In this document: positions 56,801-64,000 of the stretch, piece after piece
How positions within the stretch are numbered: the stretch's first letter is position 1
Layout of the letters: every line of letters starts with the position of its first letter
Assembly (NCBI GenBank): GCA_036898135.1
Contig: CM072517.1
Location: 60,568,960 to 60,632,959, forward strand
Direction of reading: 5' to 3'
DNA: 64,000 nt
Source: Oncomelania hupensis
Lineage: Eukaryota; Mollusca; Gastropoda; Littorinimorpha; Pomatiopsidae
The notes under the pieces: model-generated
Databases searched by the model: none
Told to the model about the DNA's origin: nothing
Seen by the model: only the letters and a program-made list of their open reading frames with translations
Program-made: the position numbers and the translations under genes

Positions 56801-57310
56801 CTTAAGCTGTACGTGGAAAGGCTATCAGCGACTGTGCACGCAGCCACAGCAGCTGTGACCGACAACAGCTTTGACAGCGAAGAACTGCTGGAACTGGGAG
56901 ACTTCCACAGCAAAGAAGGCATCGATGATGTTAAGATAGGACCAAGCTTGACGGAAGGTCAAAAGATGGAGCTCAAGGACCTTATGGGCGAATTTCCCCA
57001 TAGCTTCAGTGATGTCCCAGGCTCTACGACTTTGGTCGAACATGAAATCCACACCCAGACCTGGAAGGAGCATCTGCAGACCTTGAGGGAGCTGTTCCAC
57101 CGTCCCGCAGAAGCCAACCTGATCGTGAGACCCAGCAAGTGCATCCTGGGAGCTGACAACGTCGACTGCGTCGGACATCCGACGGAAGGAGGAGACAACG
57201 GAGGATGCACTGACTCCAGGAAAACCCACGTGATCGTCGTCTTTGACCCTGGGCCGATGACAACCGCAACTGACGAGGGCGACGTTTCCTTGCGGATGAA
57301 AGATCATTGA
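53825..57310 (+). CDS. Inner element gag-protease-integrase polyprotein with RT remnant
   Basis: 1161 codons, no internal stop. Start CAAGATGG is a good context. Residues 30-95 are a Glu/Arg-rich coiled coil; gag capsid-like region follows (DSYLARFERFAESSNWQPQD). CCHC knuckle CFICNATDHRAASC lies at about 311-325. Protease active site DSGCSG at about 429. Integrase: HHCC finger (HDSIMGGHLG, CRSCDICQKT) at about 655-695; DDE core with ALDLIGEI (~726), TDLGTQFVSD (~786; Leu where Gln is usual) and NGLVEKFNATLKS (~822); GPY/F module WKGPYEVETVV at about 961. The tail has only RT fragments: FPHSFSDVPGSTTLVEHEIH joins directly to TWKEHLQTLRELF, so the RT fingers and palm with the catalytic DD box are gone, and no RNase H remains. 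Confidence 0.92.
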   Translation: MADFWQKGVELNLKGKQLTEYVKCQERILREEREEQRRREERELEEKRLEKEIELEQKRLEIEQQRQEKDREFELKRLEFQLEMARIQQQQHAPQVISDNTAPKLPAFVDGKDQIDSYLARFERFAESSNWQPQDWAIRLSALLTGQALEVYTRLSNDDAKNYDVLKEALLQCYNFTEKGYRKRFRECRPKSDETPKQFVERLSSYLHKWVELSGEMKSYDSLHDLIVKEQFLNACHKDLATHLEEQKLQTLKDVTEAAERYLIAHGKTLGPPSATKHFQKTANHGNQIQGSRTSQKQTDSTPPPREGHSRGCFICNATDHRAASCPQSRNSGQRSSMDNSAAGNRQRRFSKQRQTSRSDHQVCGGSVILPSETERTATPADVQECMTDGQLLLANGKSIPVVASAAVTVQNMPVSEGRVGNHEVTVLRDSGCSGVIVREDLIAKEQFTGDSKWTLMADSKCVKAPVAKIHVNTPFYTGEVEAVCLKKPLYDLMIGNIDGARRPDDPDPEWSPASTQHVEVVEEDPLPFPDGDLTELLRDNVVTPARPCRPEIVGAVTTRAQAKRDKTSTPLKVADNSKAAIVDRDKLIQLQEADSTLNKYRNRQDHVTKGSGTVYFEVKAKILYRIFQHPRVNGGKPLRQVLVPLPLRRQVMEVAHDSIMGGHLGVKKTSDRIQAVFYWPGLHADVSRFCRSCDICQKTIPRGRVPKVPMQRMPLIDRPFKRVALDLIGEIRPPSEEGHRWVLTLVDYATRYPEAVPLKKIDTETVAKALVDMFSRLGVPEEILTDLGTQFVSDCMKEVNRLLSIRHLTTTPYHPMCNGLVEKFNATLKSTLKKLCSEQPRQWHRYINALLFAYREVPQESTGFSPFELLYGRTIRGPMHILKELWTKEVDTPEVKNSYQYVFELREKLEQTLEIARENLKKSQDCGKHYYDRRAVNRKFKPGNKVLVLLPTDHNKLLMQWKGPYEVETVVGINDYKVKVGQHSKIYHANLLKLYVERLSATVHAATAAVTDNSFDSEELLELGDFHSKEGIDDVKIGPSLTEGQKMELKDLMGEFPHSFSDVPGSTTLVEHEIHTQTWKEHLQTLRELFHRPAEANLIVRPSKCILGADNVDCVGHPTEGGDNGGCTDSRKTHVIVVFDPGPMTTATDEGDVSLRMKDH

Positions 57311-57629
57311 CTGTGTGGACGAACTAAGAATATTGGTAATGACAGACTTGAAAATGAAAAACGTTGATTGGGTAAATGAACTGTGAACATTGACAGTATC
57401 CAGAAAGATTTGCAGATGAGAAACATTGACTCTGTGTAAATGATCTGTGAACATTGACAGTATCCAGAAAGATTTGAAGATGAAAACCATTGACTCTGTG
57501 TGAATGAACTGAGAACGTTGATAGTGTTCAGACAGGCTGAAATAAGTCTTAATTCTGTACATTGTTTGTGAATTACGTTTCAACGTTGTTGAAAGAAATT
57601 GGGTAAATTTCTTCTTGAGTGGGGGGTTA
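57311..57629 (+). repeat. Inner element 3' untranslated region with ~58-bp tandem units
   Basis: Three to four imperfect repeats containing GAACATTGACAGTATCCAGA and AAGATTTG.AGATGA.AA, followed by the polypurine tract before the 3' LTR. Confidence 0.7.
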
Positions 57630-58266
57630 TGTTACGTTGAAACGCGAATGGTAGTACGTCGGAAACGTGTACGATAGATCTAATCGTTTCGATTTGCAAA
57701 GTATTCAATAATGGAGTTTATTTACCTTTGATTTGAGTTTGCATTGTTGTTTGGAGAGGTTTTGTATAACGTTGATAATTTTTGTTGGTCGATGTTGATG
57801 TAGAGTATTCTGGATCTGCGTGTTTACTCTTGATAGAAATTTCCGGATGGATATCGAAGGTCGTGAATGTTCCCGGAAGTAGAGAAAATGTGAATGACGT
57901 GGGTCAGTGATGACGATCTTTGGTTCGATTGGTGGCGGTGCGTCATTTCTACCACGTACCAAATCGTTCCAGAAAAGAGAGAGGTTATTTAATCGTGTGC
58001 CGAGTTGCTGTTGAGAGACTGTAAAGTTGTTGATAGTGATTTGGAGAGTTGCTGTGAAAGTTATTGATTTGAGTTGAGAATTGTATGCAGTTGTTGGTAT
58101 GTGCTGAATAAAAGTGGAAAACTTCATACGTCGACTTTGTGACTTGTACGCTGTTTGGACGGGTTGCGTGAATAAACGAATCTGAGTTACACAACTATCA
58201 GGAATTCAAGCATCGGGGCTGAATCAGATACTGATAGAAAACACCAACATCAAACGGAGTGTAACA
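57630..58266 (+). repeat. Inner element 3' LTR
   Basis: Same length and, by eye, same sequence as the 5' LTR, indicating recent insertion. Confidence 0.95.
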
Positions 58267-58536
58267 CACTGTCTGTACATCACTACGACTCACGTATTCA
58301 CGTAAAAGATTGATGTGAAACAACTTTTGCACACCGTTGCCTGTTTCAATGAGGTAATCACACGTGTTGACACGCTTCGAGACTTTGTATGGCCCACGCC
58401 ATCGTAACAACATCTTGTTGTTTTCAGAGGGCAACAAAACCAAAACACTAGTGCCAACTTTGAAAGACCTAACACTAGCCTTGCGGCATTTGTAGGCTGT
58501 TTCGCGCCGACGCCTTCTGAACAGCATCCTGAGCAT
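58267..58536 (-). pseudogene. Outer element integrase C-terminal domain (GPY/F type), cut by inner element
   Basis: Contains SVLVLLPSENNKMLLRWRGP and YKVSKRVNTCDYLIE, the GPY/F module typical of gypsy integrases, then LFHINLLREYV. It is read in the frame after a one-base shift and is cut by the inner element after the target duplication CACTG (58267-58271). On the other side of the insertion the RT frame resumes in phase. Confidence 0.85.
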
Positions 58537-59377
58537 GACTAACCATGTCTTTCAGAGAATCTCTCAAATCCTGAACGTACTGTGACATGCTCGTGTCTTG
58601 CACATCTCTCCCGCTACCAGTCCATGTATCATATAGCAACTGAGAAGGACCTCTGGGAACCCGACCATACAACAACTCAAAGGGAGCAAAACCCGTGGAC
58701 TCTTGGGGAATCTCTCTGTAAGCAAAAAGTAATGGTGGTAAATAGCGGTCCCAATCTTTAGGTTTTTCTGCCATCATTTTTTTCAACATGGATTTCAAAG
58801 TTCCATTAAACCTCTCAACTAGTCCATTGGTTTGAGGGTGATATGGCGTACTATGAAGTTGGGAAACAGACAACAACCTCATCACCTCACGCATCACATC
58901 AGATGTGAATTGTGTCCCTTGGTCTGACAAGATCTCATCTGGTATACCCGTGCGTGAGAAAATTTCCAACAATGCTTCAGCTACAGCTTCTGTTGAGATA
59001 GACTTCAATGCTACGGCTTCAGGGTATCTCGTAGCCACGTCAACGCAAGTCAAGACGTAACAATGTCCTCTAGCTGAAGGAGGGGAAATAGGGCCAATGA
59101 GATCAATTGCAATTCTCGAAAAGGGCACGTCCACCACTGGTACAGGCTGAAGTGGAGCTGCGGGAACCCTACCTTTGGGGAAAGTCTTCTGACAAATGTC
59201 ACACGACCGGCAGTAATCTTTGACAGACCGACTGAAATTTGGCCAAAAGAATAATGGTTGAATACGCTTGAAAGTGCTGTTATATCCCATATGCCCACCA
59301 AACAAAGAATCATGTGCCGCTATCAACACTGAGTCCCGAAGACCTTCTGGCACCACTACTTGCCACGTTACCGTACT
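58475..59377 (-). pseudogene. Outer element integrase (zinc finger and catalytic core)
   Basis: In frame with the upstream gag-protease across a single TAA. The HHCC finger reads HDSLFGGHMG and CRSCDICQKTFPKG. The DDE core shows AIDLIGPISPPS (first D), EILSDQGTQFTSD (second D) and NGLVERFNGTLKS (catalytic E), followed by LLFAYREIPQESTGFAPFEL. The frame runs out after SLQMPQG because of a frameshift near 58510; the C-terminal domain continues in the next frame. Confidence 0.9.
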
Positions 59378-61309
59378 TTACTTTCCTGAGGTAACTCTTC
59401 TGTGTAATAAACCATCTTTAATCACAAAAGAAACACTTGTGCCAGAATCCTCCTCTACACTGCCTTTTCCTACTTTGTCAAACAGTACTTGCAGCGTCAC
59501 ATCAGCTTTCTGCAAATCTCTCAGTTTATCAGGGCTTATGTCTAGCTTAGGGGTTTTTGCAGTCAAAAGAGGACGAAACGGTCTTTCTTGATTCGCAGTT
59601 TGTGCACGAGTTTGCACCGCGGCAGCGACATCAGTACAATGGAAGGTAGAACCCTCAATGCGACCCAGTATTACGTCACAAACGGGGTTTTCAATGACAC
59701 AGGCTTCCACTAATCCCGAGAAGTATGGAGTGTCTAAGCTAACCCTCGCTAATGGCAAGCGTACAATTTCACCATTGAACAAACGACACAACTGCACTCG
59801 GTTAGTAAACTGACTATCACGTACCAAACTTTTACGCACTCCAACAGTCGAGCAGCCAGAGTCTAGCATAACAGTGACTGTCTGACCATTCAACGTTCCT
59901 ATACAAGTCTGAATTGAAGGTGGCAAATCATCAACAACAGACATGCCTACAGCCACATCATCTGACAACTCTCTAAAGTTTGTGTTGTATTTGGGTTCCT
60001 CTGTCTCCACCCCAAGTGCAACACTAACAGATCCTACTTTTGGGCCCTGTGCTGTGAAACCAGTTTTCAACTGCAACTGTCTGCAATACTGCCATGCGTG
60101 GTCTTTAGCTTGACAACCCCAGCATACTTTTTTCTCCCCATAGAATTTTAAGTTTTGTGGATCAATAACACAACGGTTATCTTGGCTTTTCTGCCACTGA
60201 CTGTTATTGTTAGGTGTTCCAGTAGGACTGTTGCGATTGATTCCATGGTAACCACGGCCAAAACCTCTTGTACCTCGGCCAAAACCATCTCTGGCAGACG
60301 GTTGACTAGTACCGGCAACATTAGCATTAGCAGACAGGACGCTAGATCCCGATTTTGCAGCCATGGTTTTATCAGGGTGAGCCTCTCTGTACCTATCTGC
60401 TGCTTGGACCATGTCATCAATATTTCGATCTCTTCGTTCCATCAAAAAGGCAACCACCTGTGCAGACAGACTAGACAAAACCTGCTCCCTTAAAAGTAAA
60501 TCCACCAGTTTGTCAAAACTGTTGCCTATTTCTGCCATTTCAATCCACCTTGAGAAATATCTTCTGATCCTGGACAGAAAAACAACGATTGTTTCTTCTG
60601 GCTCAGGTCTACTCGAACGGAATTGAGTTCGAAATCCTTCTTCAGTACATTGGAATCTGGTTAAAAGGTGTTTTTTTACCTTATCAAATGACTTTGCTTC
60701 TTCCTGAGACAGCTCCTGAAAGTAAATTAGTGCTTTACCTTTTAATAAAGCGGACAAATAGCATGGCAGCTCATTTTGTTCCCAACGATTCATTGTAGCA
60801 TAAGTTTCAAATCTACGGAGGTATGATTCCATGTCATCATTCTTTTCATCCCAATACGGCATCTTTGGTTTAGTACCAGCTAGCTTGTCTTTCTCTCTAC
60901 CCAACATCTTTTCCTTTTGCCAATTTTCTTGCCTTTCCATTTTTATCCTTTCAATAGCAAGTTTTTCCTCTTCTATTTCTCTAAGTTGGGCAAGTTCTTC
61001 TCTCTTCAATTTCTCCTGAAGTACTAACTGCCTATCCCATTCTTCTCTTTTCATTTTTCTGTCTTCTTCTCTTTGTTTATGTTCTTTCAAAGACTCTTGT
61101 ATATGCACATTTAAAGCTTTACCAGACAGTCCCAAAATCTCACCCTCCTGTCGAAACTCACCCACTAGCTGACGCAAGCACTGAACTCTATCACTGTGAT
61201 CCTCGCTATCATCAAAACCTGAGGACCTTTCTTCTGCCATTGCTGTAAAAGTCTCTTCACTATCACTGGTCATCATTACCAAATTAGCAAGAACAATGTT
61301 TGACAACAA
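59378..61309 (-). CDS. Outer element gag-protease polyprotein (with start of pol linker)
   Basis: 643 codons. The N-terminal third is a charged coiled coil (REEDRKMKREEWDRQLVLQE region), followed by a gag capsid-like region (MESYLRRFETYATMNRWEQN; REQVLSSLSAQVVAFL). A CCHC zinc knuckle CWGCQAKDHAWQYC lies at about residues 394-408, and an aspartic protease with active-site DSGCS at about residue 482. The frame ends at a TAA after VTSGK. Reading on in the same frame enters the integrase, so the stop is either a mutation or a leaky site. Several Met codons lie near the start, so the exact start is uncertain. Confidence 0.9.
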   Translation of the reverse strand: MLSNIVLANLVMMTSDSEETFTAMAEERSSGFDDSEDHSDRVQCLRQLVGEFRQEGEILGLSGKALNVHIQESLKEHKQREEDRKMKREEWDRQLVLQEKLKREELAQLREIEEEKLAIERIKMERQENWQKEKMLGREKDKLAGTKPKMPYWDEKNDDMESYLRRFETYATMNRWEQNELPCYLSALLKGKALIYFQELSQEEAKSFDKVKKHLLTRFQCTEEGFRTQFRSSRPEPEETIVVFLSRIRRYFSRWIEMAEIGNSFDKLVDLLLREQVLSSLSAQVVAFLMERRDRNIDDMVQAADRYREAHPDKTMAAKSGSSVLSANANVAGTSQPSARDGFGRGTRGFGRGYHGINRNSPTGTPNNNSQWQKSQDNRCVIDPQNLKFYGEKKVCWGCQAKDHAWQYCRQLQLKTGFTAQGPKVGSVSVALGVETEEPKYNTNFRELSDDVAVGMSVVDDLPPSIQTCIGTLNGQTVTVMLDSGCSTVGVRKSLVRDSQFTNRVQLCRLFNGEIVRLPLARVSLDTPYFSGLVEACVIENPVCDVILGRIEGSTFHCTDVAAAVQTRAQTANQERPFRPLLTAKTPKLDISPDKLRDLQKADVTLQVLFDKVGKGSVEEDSGTSVSFVIKDGLLHRRVTSGK

Positions 61310-61686
61310 GAGCTAAGAACAATTAGACTTAATTATTGCAATATTATAAAAAGGCTTTGTTAGCGATTCAGCTTAAGAAAGAGAACAAATATCTGCAAAG
61401 GCAAATCCAAGGTTAACAAACCCCACAAACAATATTAATAAAGAGAAGAAAAGATTATAATACCCTAACCATTAATAACCCTGATCCTTTTTAAAAGCAA
61501 ATGATGATGATGATTCCAACCAAAGTGGCTGTAACTGTCAAATAACATCACCAATGAAGAAGAATTTCTTTTAACATTTCAATTCATCATATCTAATCTA
61601 TGAGTCAACAAAACATATAGTTTACAATCAGAAGAAGGTTCAGATTAACTTCTAAAAATTAATACTAAAACGCAGGCTCGCCAAAT

Positions 61687-62613
61687 TGTCAAAGAACGTG
61701 TTCTAAACATTCACGCGCACGCACTCATATAATCCCCAACGAAACTAAATGATAAAATGTTAGTTTGTATATTCATTCTTTCCACACACACACAAACACT
61801 GACAACAACGACTCCTCAGAAAACACAACAAGTATCACTTCAAAGGTCATAGTTCCGTATAATCAAAACGAAATGTTATCTGTATCTGACTACCACACAC
61901 GGGTCAGGCGTCCATCGTCGAAACGAAATTGTTAGTCGGACAGAAGACCAATGGAAACGATGTCTTCACATTCCTGTAGAGCAGGCCAACCAAAAGCAGC
62001 ATACGTGGGTCAGAAAATCAGTTAATAATGTTAGGCGCAAACAGATTCCTTCTTTCAAGAGTTGCCAGTAATATATATATTGCGTGCCGGGGTCACAGAT
62101 CAAACCGTCATCGCACAGTCCATCTGTCCTCTCGTAAAGCTGCCGTGCTTTGCAATAACACTTTTTGTTTCTAGGATTGCATGTGAGTTCGGGACGGCAG
62201 GTCCTGAGTCCGGGTGCTTAACGACTGTTTGGTGTCCAATGTACCTAGATTGGTGGAGTTTGGGAAACCAGCGTCGCACACCCTGCCGATGTCAAAACAC
62301 TTTTGTCCCTTCTGGCATGGTGAAGTAGAAATCCACCAACATTGTTTATCCTATTTTGCAAACTACAATAAAACAATTGACGGTAGGACAAACAGACACA
62401 CGACTCAGTCACTCCCAACAACGAACTAAAACAACATATCAAAAGTTTTCGTCATCCATGACGAAACTTAAAACCCTGACGTCAAAATTATACAAACTAC
62501 AAGTACAGGCATTAGAAATAACAATTATAACTTCTTCATTTGAAATCGTCACTTTGTGACTGCTGTTCAAAGCGATACAAGTAACTGTCCAACTAAAAAT
62601 CCGGTTTGTTACA
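61687..62613 (-). repeat. Outer element 5' LTR
   Basis: 927 bp, with the same termini as the 3' LTR; one extra C near 61737 accounts for the length difference. The element promoter is expected here but is not mapped. Confidence 0.95.
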
Positions 62614-62738
62614 ACGGGACAGTACACAAAAATACGGCCTTTTTTATTTTTTTATTATTTAAATATTTTTTTTAAATCTACACATAAATCGGTTGTTTTT
62701 GGAGCAGTTCGGAGCTTTGGCGGTTTTTTTGGGGGGTA

Positions 62739-62796
62739 CCGGTCCTGATTTGGCTCGGAAGAGTCCGCTGGACCTAAAGCAACAATAAATCAATCA
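62739..62796 (+). mobile_element. 58-bp retroposon fragment with (AATC)n tail
   Basis: CCGGTCCTGATTTGGCTCGG...CTAAAGCAACAATAAATCAA plus TCA is the extreme 3' end of the family at 25038-25738. It is flanked by a 12-bp duplication TTTTGGGGGGTA (62727-62738 and 62797-62808), proving an independent, severely 5'-truncated insertion into the hAT-like element. Confidence 0.85.
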
Positions 62797-62932
62797 TTTT
62801 GGGGGGTAACTTCGGCGATAAGCGAAATCGACGATGATTGGTTTACGAGTAGTGACATCACGGATCGGCTATTTCCGCTTTTATTATGGTCATTCGTTGA
62901 CAACAATCACGGCGCCATATTTGGGTGAAAAA

Positions 62933-63518
62933 TGAAACGTCAAGCAGCAAGTGCAAGTGTTGCTGGCCCTCAAAAGCTAAAAAAAAATATGTGAGCAGGA
63001 ATTTCTTTAAAAGTATACTAAAATCCCTGGCATCGTCGAATCTTCTGTCAGCAAAGTGCATGCTCGATGCAAGTACTGTGAAGTTGACTTTTCTATTTCG
63101 CATTCTGGAAAATTTGATATCGATCGCCATTGTGAGACTAAAAGCCACCGTGATGGACTTAGTAGAATTCAGGCCGCTGCAACATGCCAAAGTATACATA
63201 AATTCATGCCTTCACAGCAAGTATCGCAAACCGAGCAAGATGTTATGCCGAGCCAAGGCCATGTTTTCCGAACTTATTGTAAAGACTAACCTACCTCTCA
63301 CCACAGCAGATATATATAATAAGTAAAACTGTGAAAAGTGCTTTTCCAGACTCGAAAATCGCTCAGATCAATGTATTCTTGCGGCAGGAAAAAAACAACG
63401 GCGATAATTACGTCAATGGCAGAAGACATCAAAGCTTCAGTTACAGAGCAGATGCGCAAAGGACCTTTTTGTGCTGCCACTGATGGCTCAAACGAACAGA
63501 GAGAAAAACAGTACTAAA
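62933..63518 (+). pseudogene. hAT-type transposase N-terminal remnant (BED-like zinc finger), frameshifted
   Basis: Starts MKRQAASASVAGPQKLKKN, then after frame changes reads HARCKYCEVDFSISHSGKFD and HCETKSHRDG (BED-like C-x2-C...H...H), MFSELIVKTNLPLTTADIYN, SAFPDSKIAQ and finally EDIKASVTEQMRKGPFCAAT followed by DGSNEQ. This order matches hAT-like transposases, whose catalytic domain begins near the ATDGSN motif. At least three frameshifts or stops are present and the rest of the gene is missing. Confidence 0.75.
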
Positions 63519-63811
63519 ATCAATTTGTAAAAATAACTACAGTCATAATTGCCTACCATGGTCCTTAGGGGTTCTCTTAAGAGCTTCGATTTTGCAATCT
63601 CTGTATTTTAAGGCAATTTATGTTCTTTGATGTAAGATAACATAGTTTTTGTGTTGTCTCAAAACATTAGGTAGGCTTACGTAAGTTGCGAATGAATTGT
63701 GTCTAATATATGGAATTTTCAAGTTATTCGTGGAATACACTTACTTTCTTCAAAATACACCCTTTTTTTCTGAAAAGTACCCCAACCACAATTCCAGGGT
63801 AAACAGGTCTG

Positions 63812-64000
63812 AAATCTGTACAAGATGAGTCCTAAATAGTCCAAAAATAACTTCTTAAAAAAAAGTGTCCATCTGTCCGCTTGCCGTCCGTCTGTGCAAA
63901 ACTTGCAAGTGGATTAATATTTCAGAATCTATTTCAACTATCACAACCAAACTTGGTAAGGTCAAGTCAAGAAACTTTCTTACCCGGTGAATTGATCATA
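63812..64000 (+). mobile_element. AAGGTCA-family repeat, copy 3, split by the hAT-like element and cut by the window edge
   Basis: AAATCTGTACAAGATGAGTC, CCTAAATAGTCC and CAAAACTTGCAAGTGGATTA match 48097 onward. The hAT-like duplication AAATCT coincides with the AAATCT of the repeat (compare GCAAATCTGTGTGAGATGAG near 48100), so the hAT-like element inserted into this copy. The remainder lies right of the window. Confidence 0.65.

Larger units (their letters stand above)
52608..58266 (+). mobile_element. Inner Ty3/gypsy LTR retrotransposon, Gmr1-like order, RT-deleted, very young
   Basis: Two 637-bp LTRs (52608-53244 and 57630-58266), TGTTAC...GTAACA, showed no difference when read side by side. 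A perfect 5-bp duplication CACTG flanks it (52603-52607 and 58267-58271) inside the outer element's pol. A primer-binding-like TGGGGGTCAAGCC begins at 53248; the tract GAGTGGGGGGT precedes the 3' LTR. A single 1161-codon frame carries gag, protease, integrase and only remnants of RT. It lies opposite in strand to the outer element and belongs to a different family. It can only have moved with enzymes supplied in trans, or lost RT after insertion. Confidence 0.95.
49334..62613 (-). mobile_element. Outer Ty3/gypsy LTR retrotransposon, Gmr1-like gene order, interrupted
   Basis: LTRs at 49334-50259 and 61687-62613 with TG...CA ends, and a perfect 5-bp duplication ACGGG (49329-49333 and 62614-62618). 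Minus-strand gene order is gag, protease, integrase, then RT-RNase H, unlike the usual gypsy order with integrase last. The primer-binding site TGGCGAGCCTGCG (minus strand of 61671-61683) lies 3 bases inside the 5' LTR; a purine-rich tract (GGAGAATGGGGTGA) abuts the 3' LTR. Lesions: one in-frame TAA between gag-protease and integrase, one frameshift near the integrase C-terminus, and the inner element at 52608-58266. About 6 substitutions and one 1-bp indel separate the LTRs, so insertion is fairly young. Confidence 0.95.
49264..63811 (+). mobile_element. hAT-like DNA transposon carrying two nested LTR retrotransposons
   Basis: Perfect 15-bp inverted termini CAGACCTGTTTACCC (49264-49278) and GGGTAAACAGGTCTG (63797-63811), with a 6-bp duplication AAATCT immediately outside (49258-49263 and 63812-63817). 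The first eight terminal bases equal those of the element at 41267-42443, so both belong to one family. Without the LTR insertion the element would be about 1.3 kb. Its right part holds a decayed transposase N-terminal region (62933-63518). It interrupts a copy of the AAGGTCA repeat in the last visible Ku70 intron. Confidence 0.85.

Noticed and set aside
56825..57583. 252-codon minus-strand frame in the inner element
   Set aside because: Shadow of the plus-strand polyprotein and the tandem-repeat 3' region; no motif of its own.

Overview
The window looks like nuclear DNA from an invertebrate animal, most likely a mollusc or another lophotrochozoan. The species cannot be fixed from sequence alone. 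The basis is AT-rich DNA, intron-rich genes with GT-AG splice sites, metazoan-type DNA-repair proteins and a dense, varied load of transposable elements (TEs).

Two host genes span the window and are arranged head to head. On the minus strand, DDB1 (DNA damage-binding protein 1, the CRL4 ubiquitin-ligase adaptor) starts at 21834 and runs off the left edge; 17 exons (about 670 codons) are visible. On the plus strand, XRCC6 (Ku70, the DNA-end-binding subunit used in non-homologous end joining) starts at 22402; 18 coding exons (568 codons) are visible, and the C-terminal SAP region should lie beyond the right edge. The start codons are about 570 bp apart, so one short interval with E2F- and ETS-type motifs probably serves both genes. 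Exon phases were checked by hand and close in frame throughout both genes.

The introns are mostly TEs. DDB1 introns hold hAT-like elements (775-1820, 7240-8309, 10849-13030), a TTAA-flanked piggyBac-like element nested in one of them, a palindrome-rich MITE, tRNA-derived and other SINEs, a SWIM-domain fragment, truncated RTE-like LINE copies and a retroposon family with an (AATC)n tail. Ku70 introns hold another piggyBac-like element, further copies of these families, a probable 2.07-kb solo LTR (29897-31968), a full-length RTE-like LINE (34209-37400), 44-bp and 39-bp minisatellites and another hAT-like element (41267-42443).

The most remarkable region is the last visible Ku70 intron (49144 to the right edge). 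A Helitron-like repeat is split by a hAT-like element (49264-63811). That element is split by a minus-strand Ty3/gypsy LTR retrotransposon (49334-62613), which is split in its pol gene by a second, plus-strand Ty3/gypsy element (52608-58266). The hAT-like element and both retrotransposons have target-site duplications and terminal repeats that can be read directly. Both LTR elements carry integrase upstream of reverse transcriptase, the Ty1/copia-like order known from Gmr1-type gypsy elements. The inner element has LTRs I could not tell apart, lacks the RT catalytic core, and has six perfect heat-shock-element motifs just before its gag start codon.
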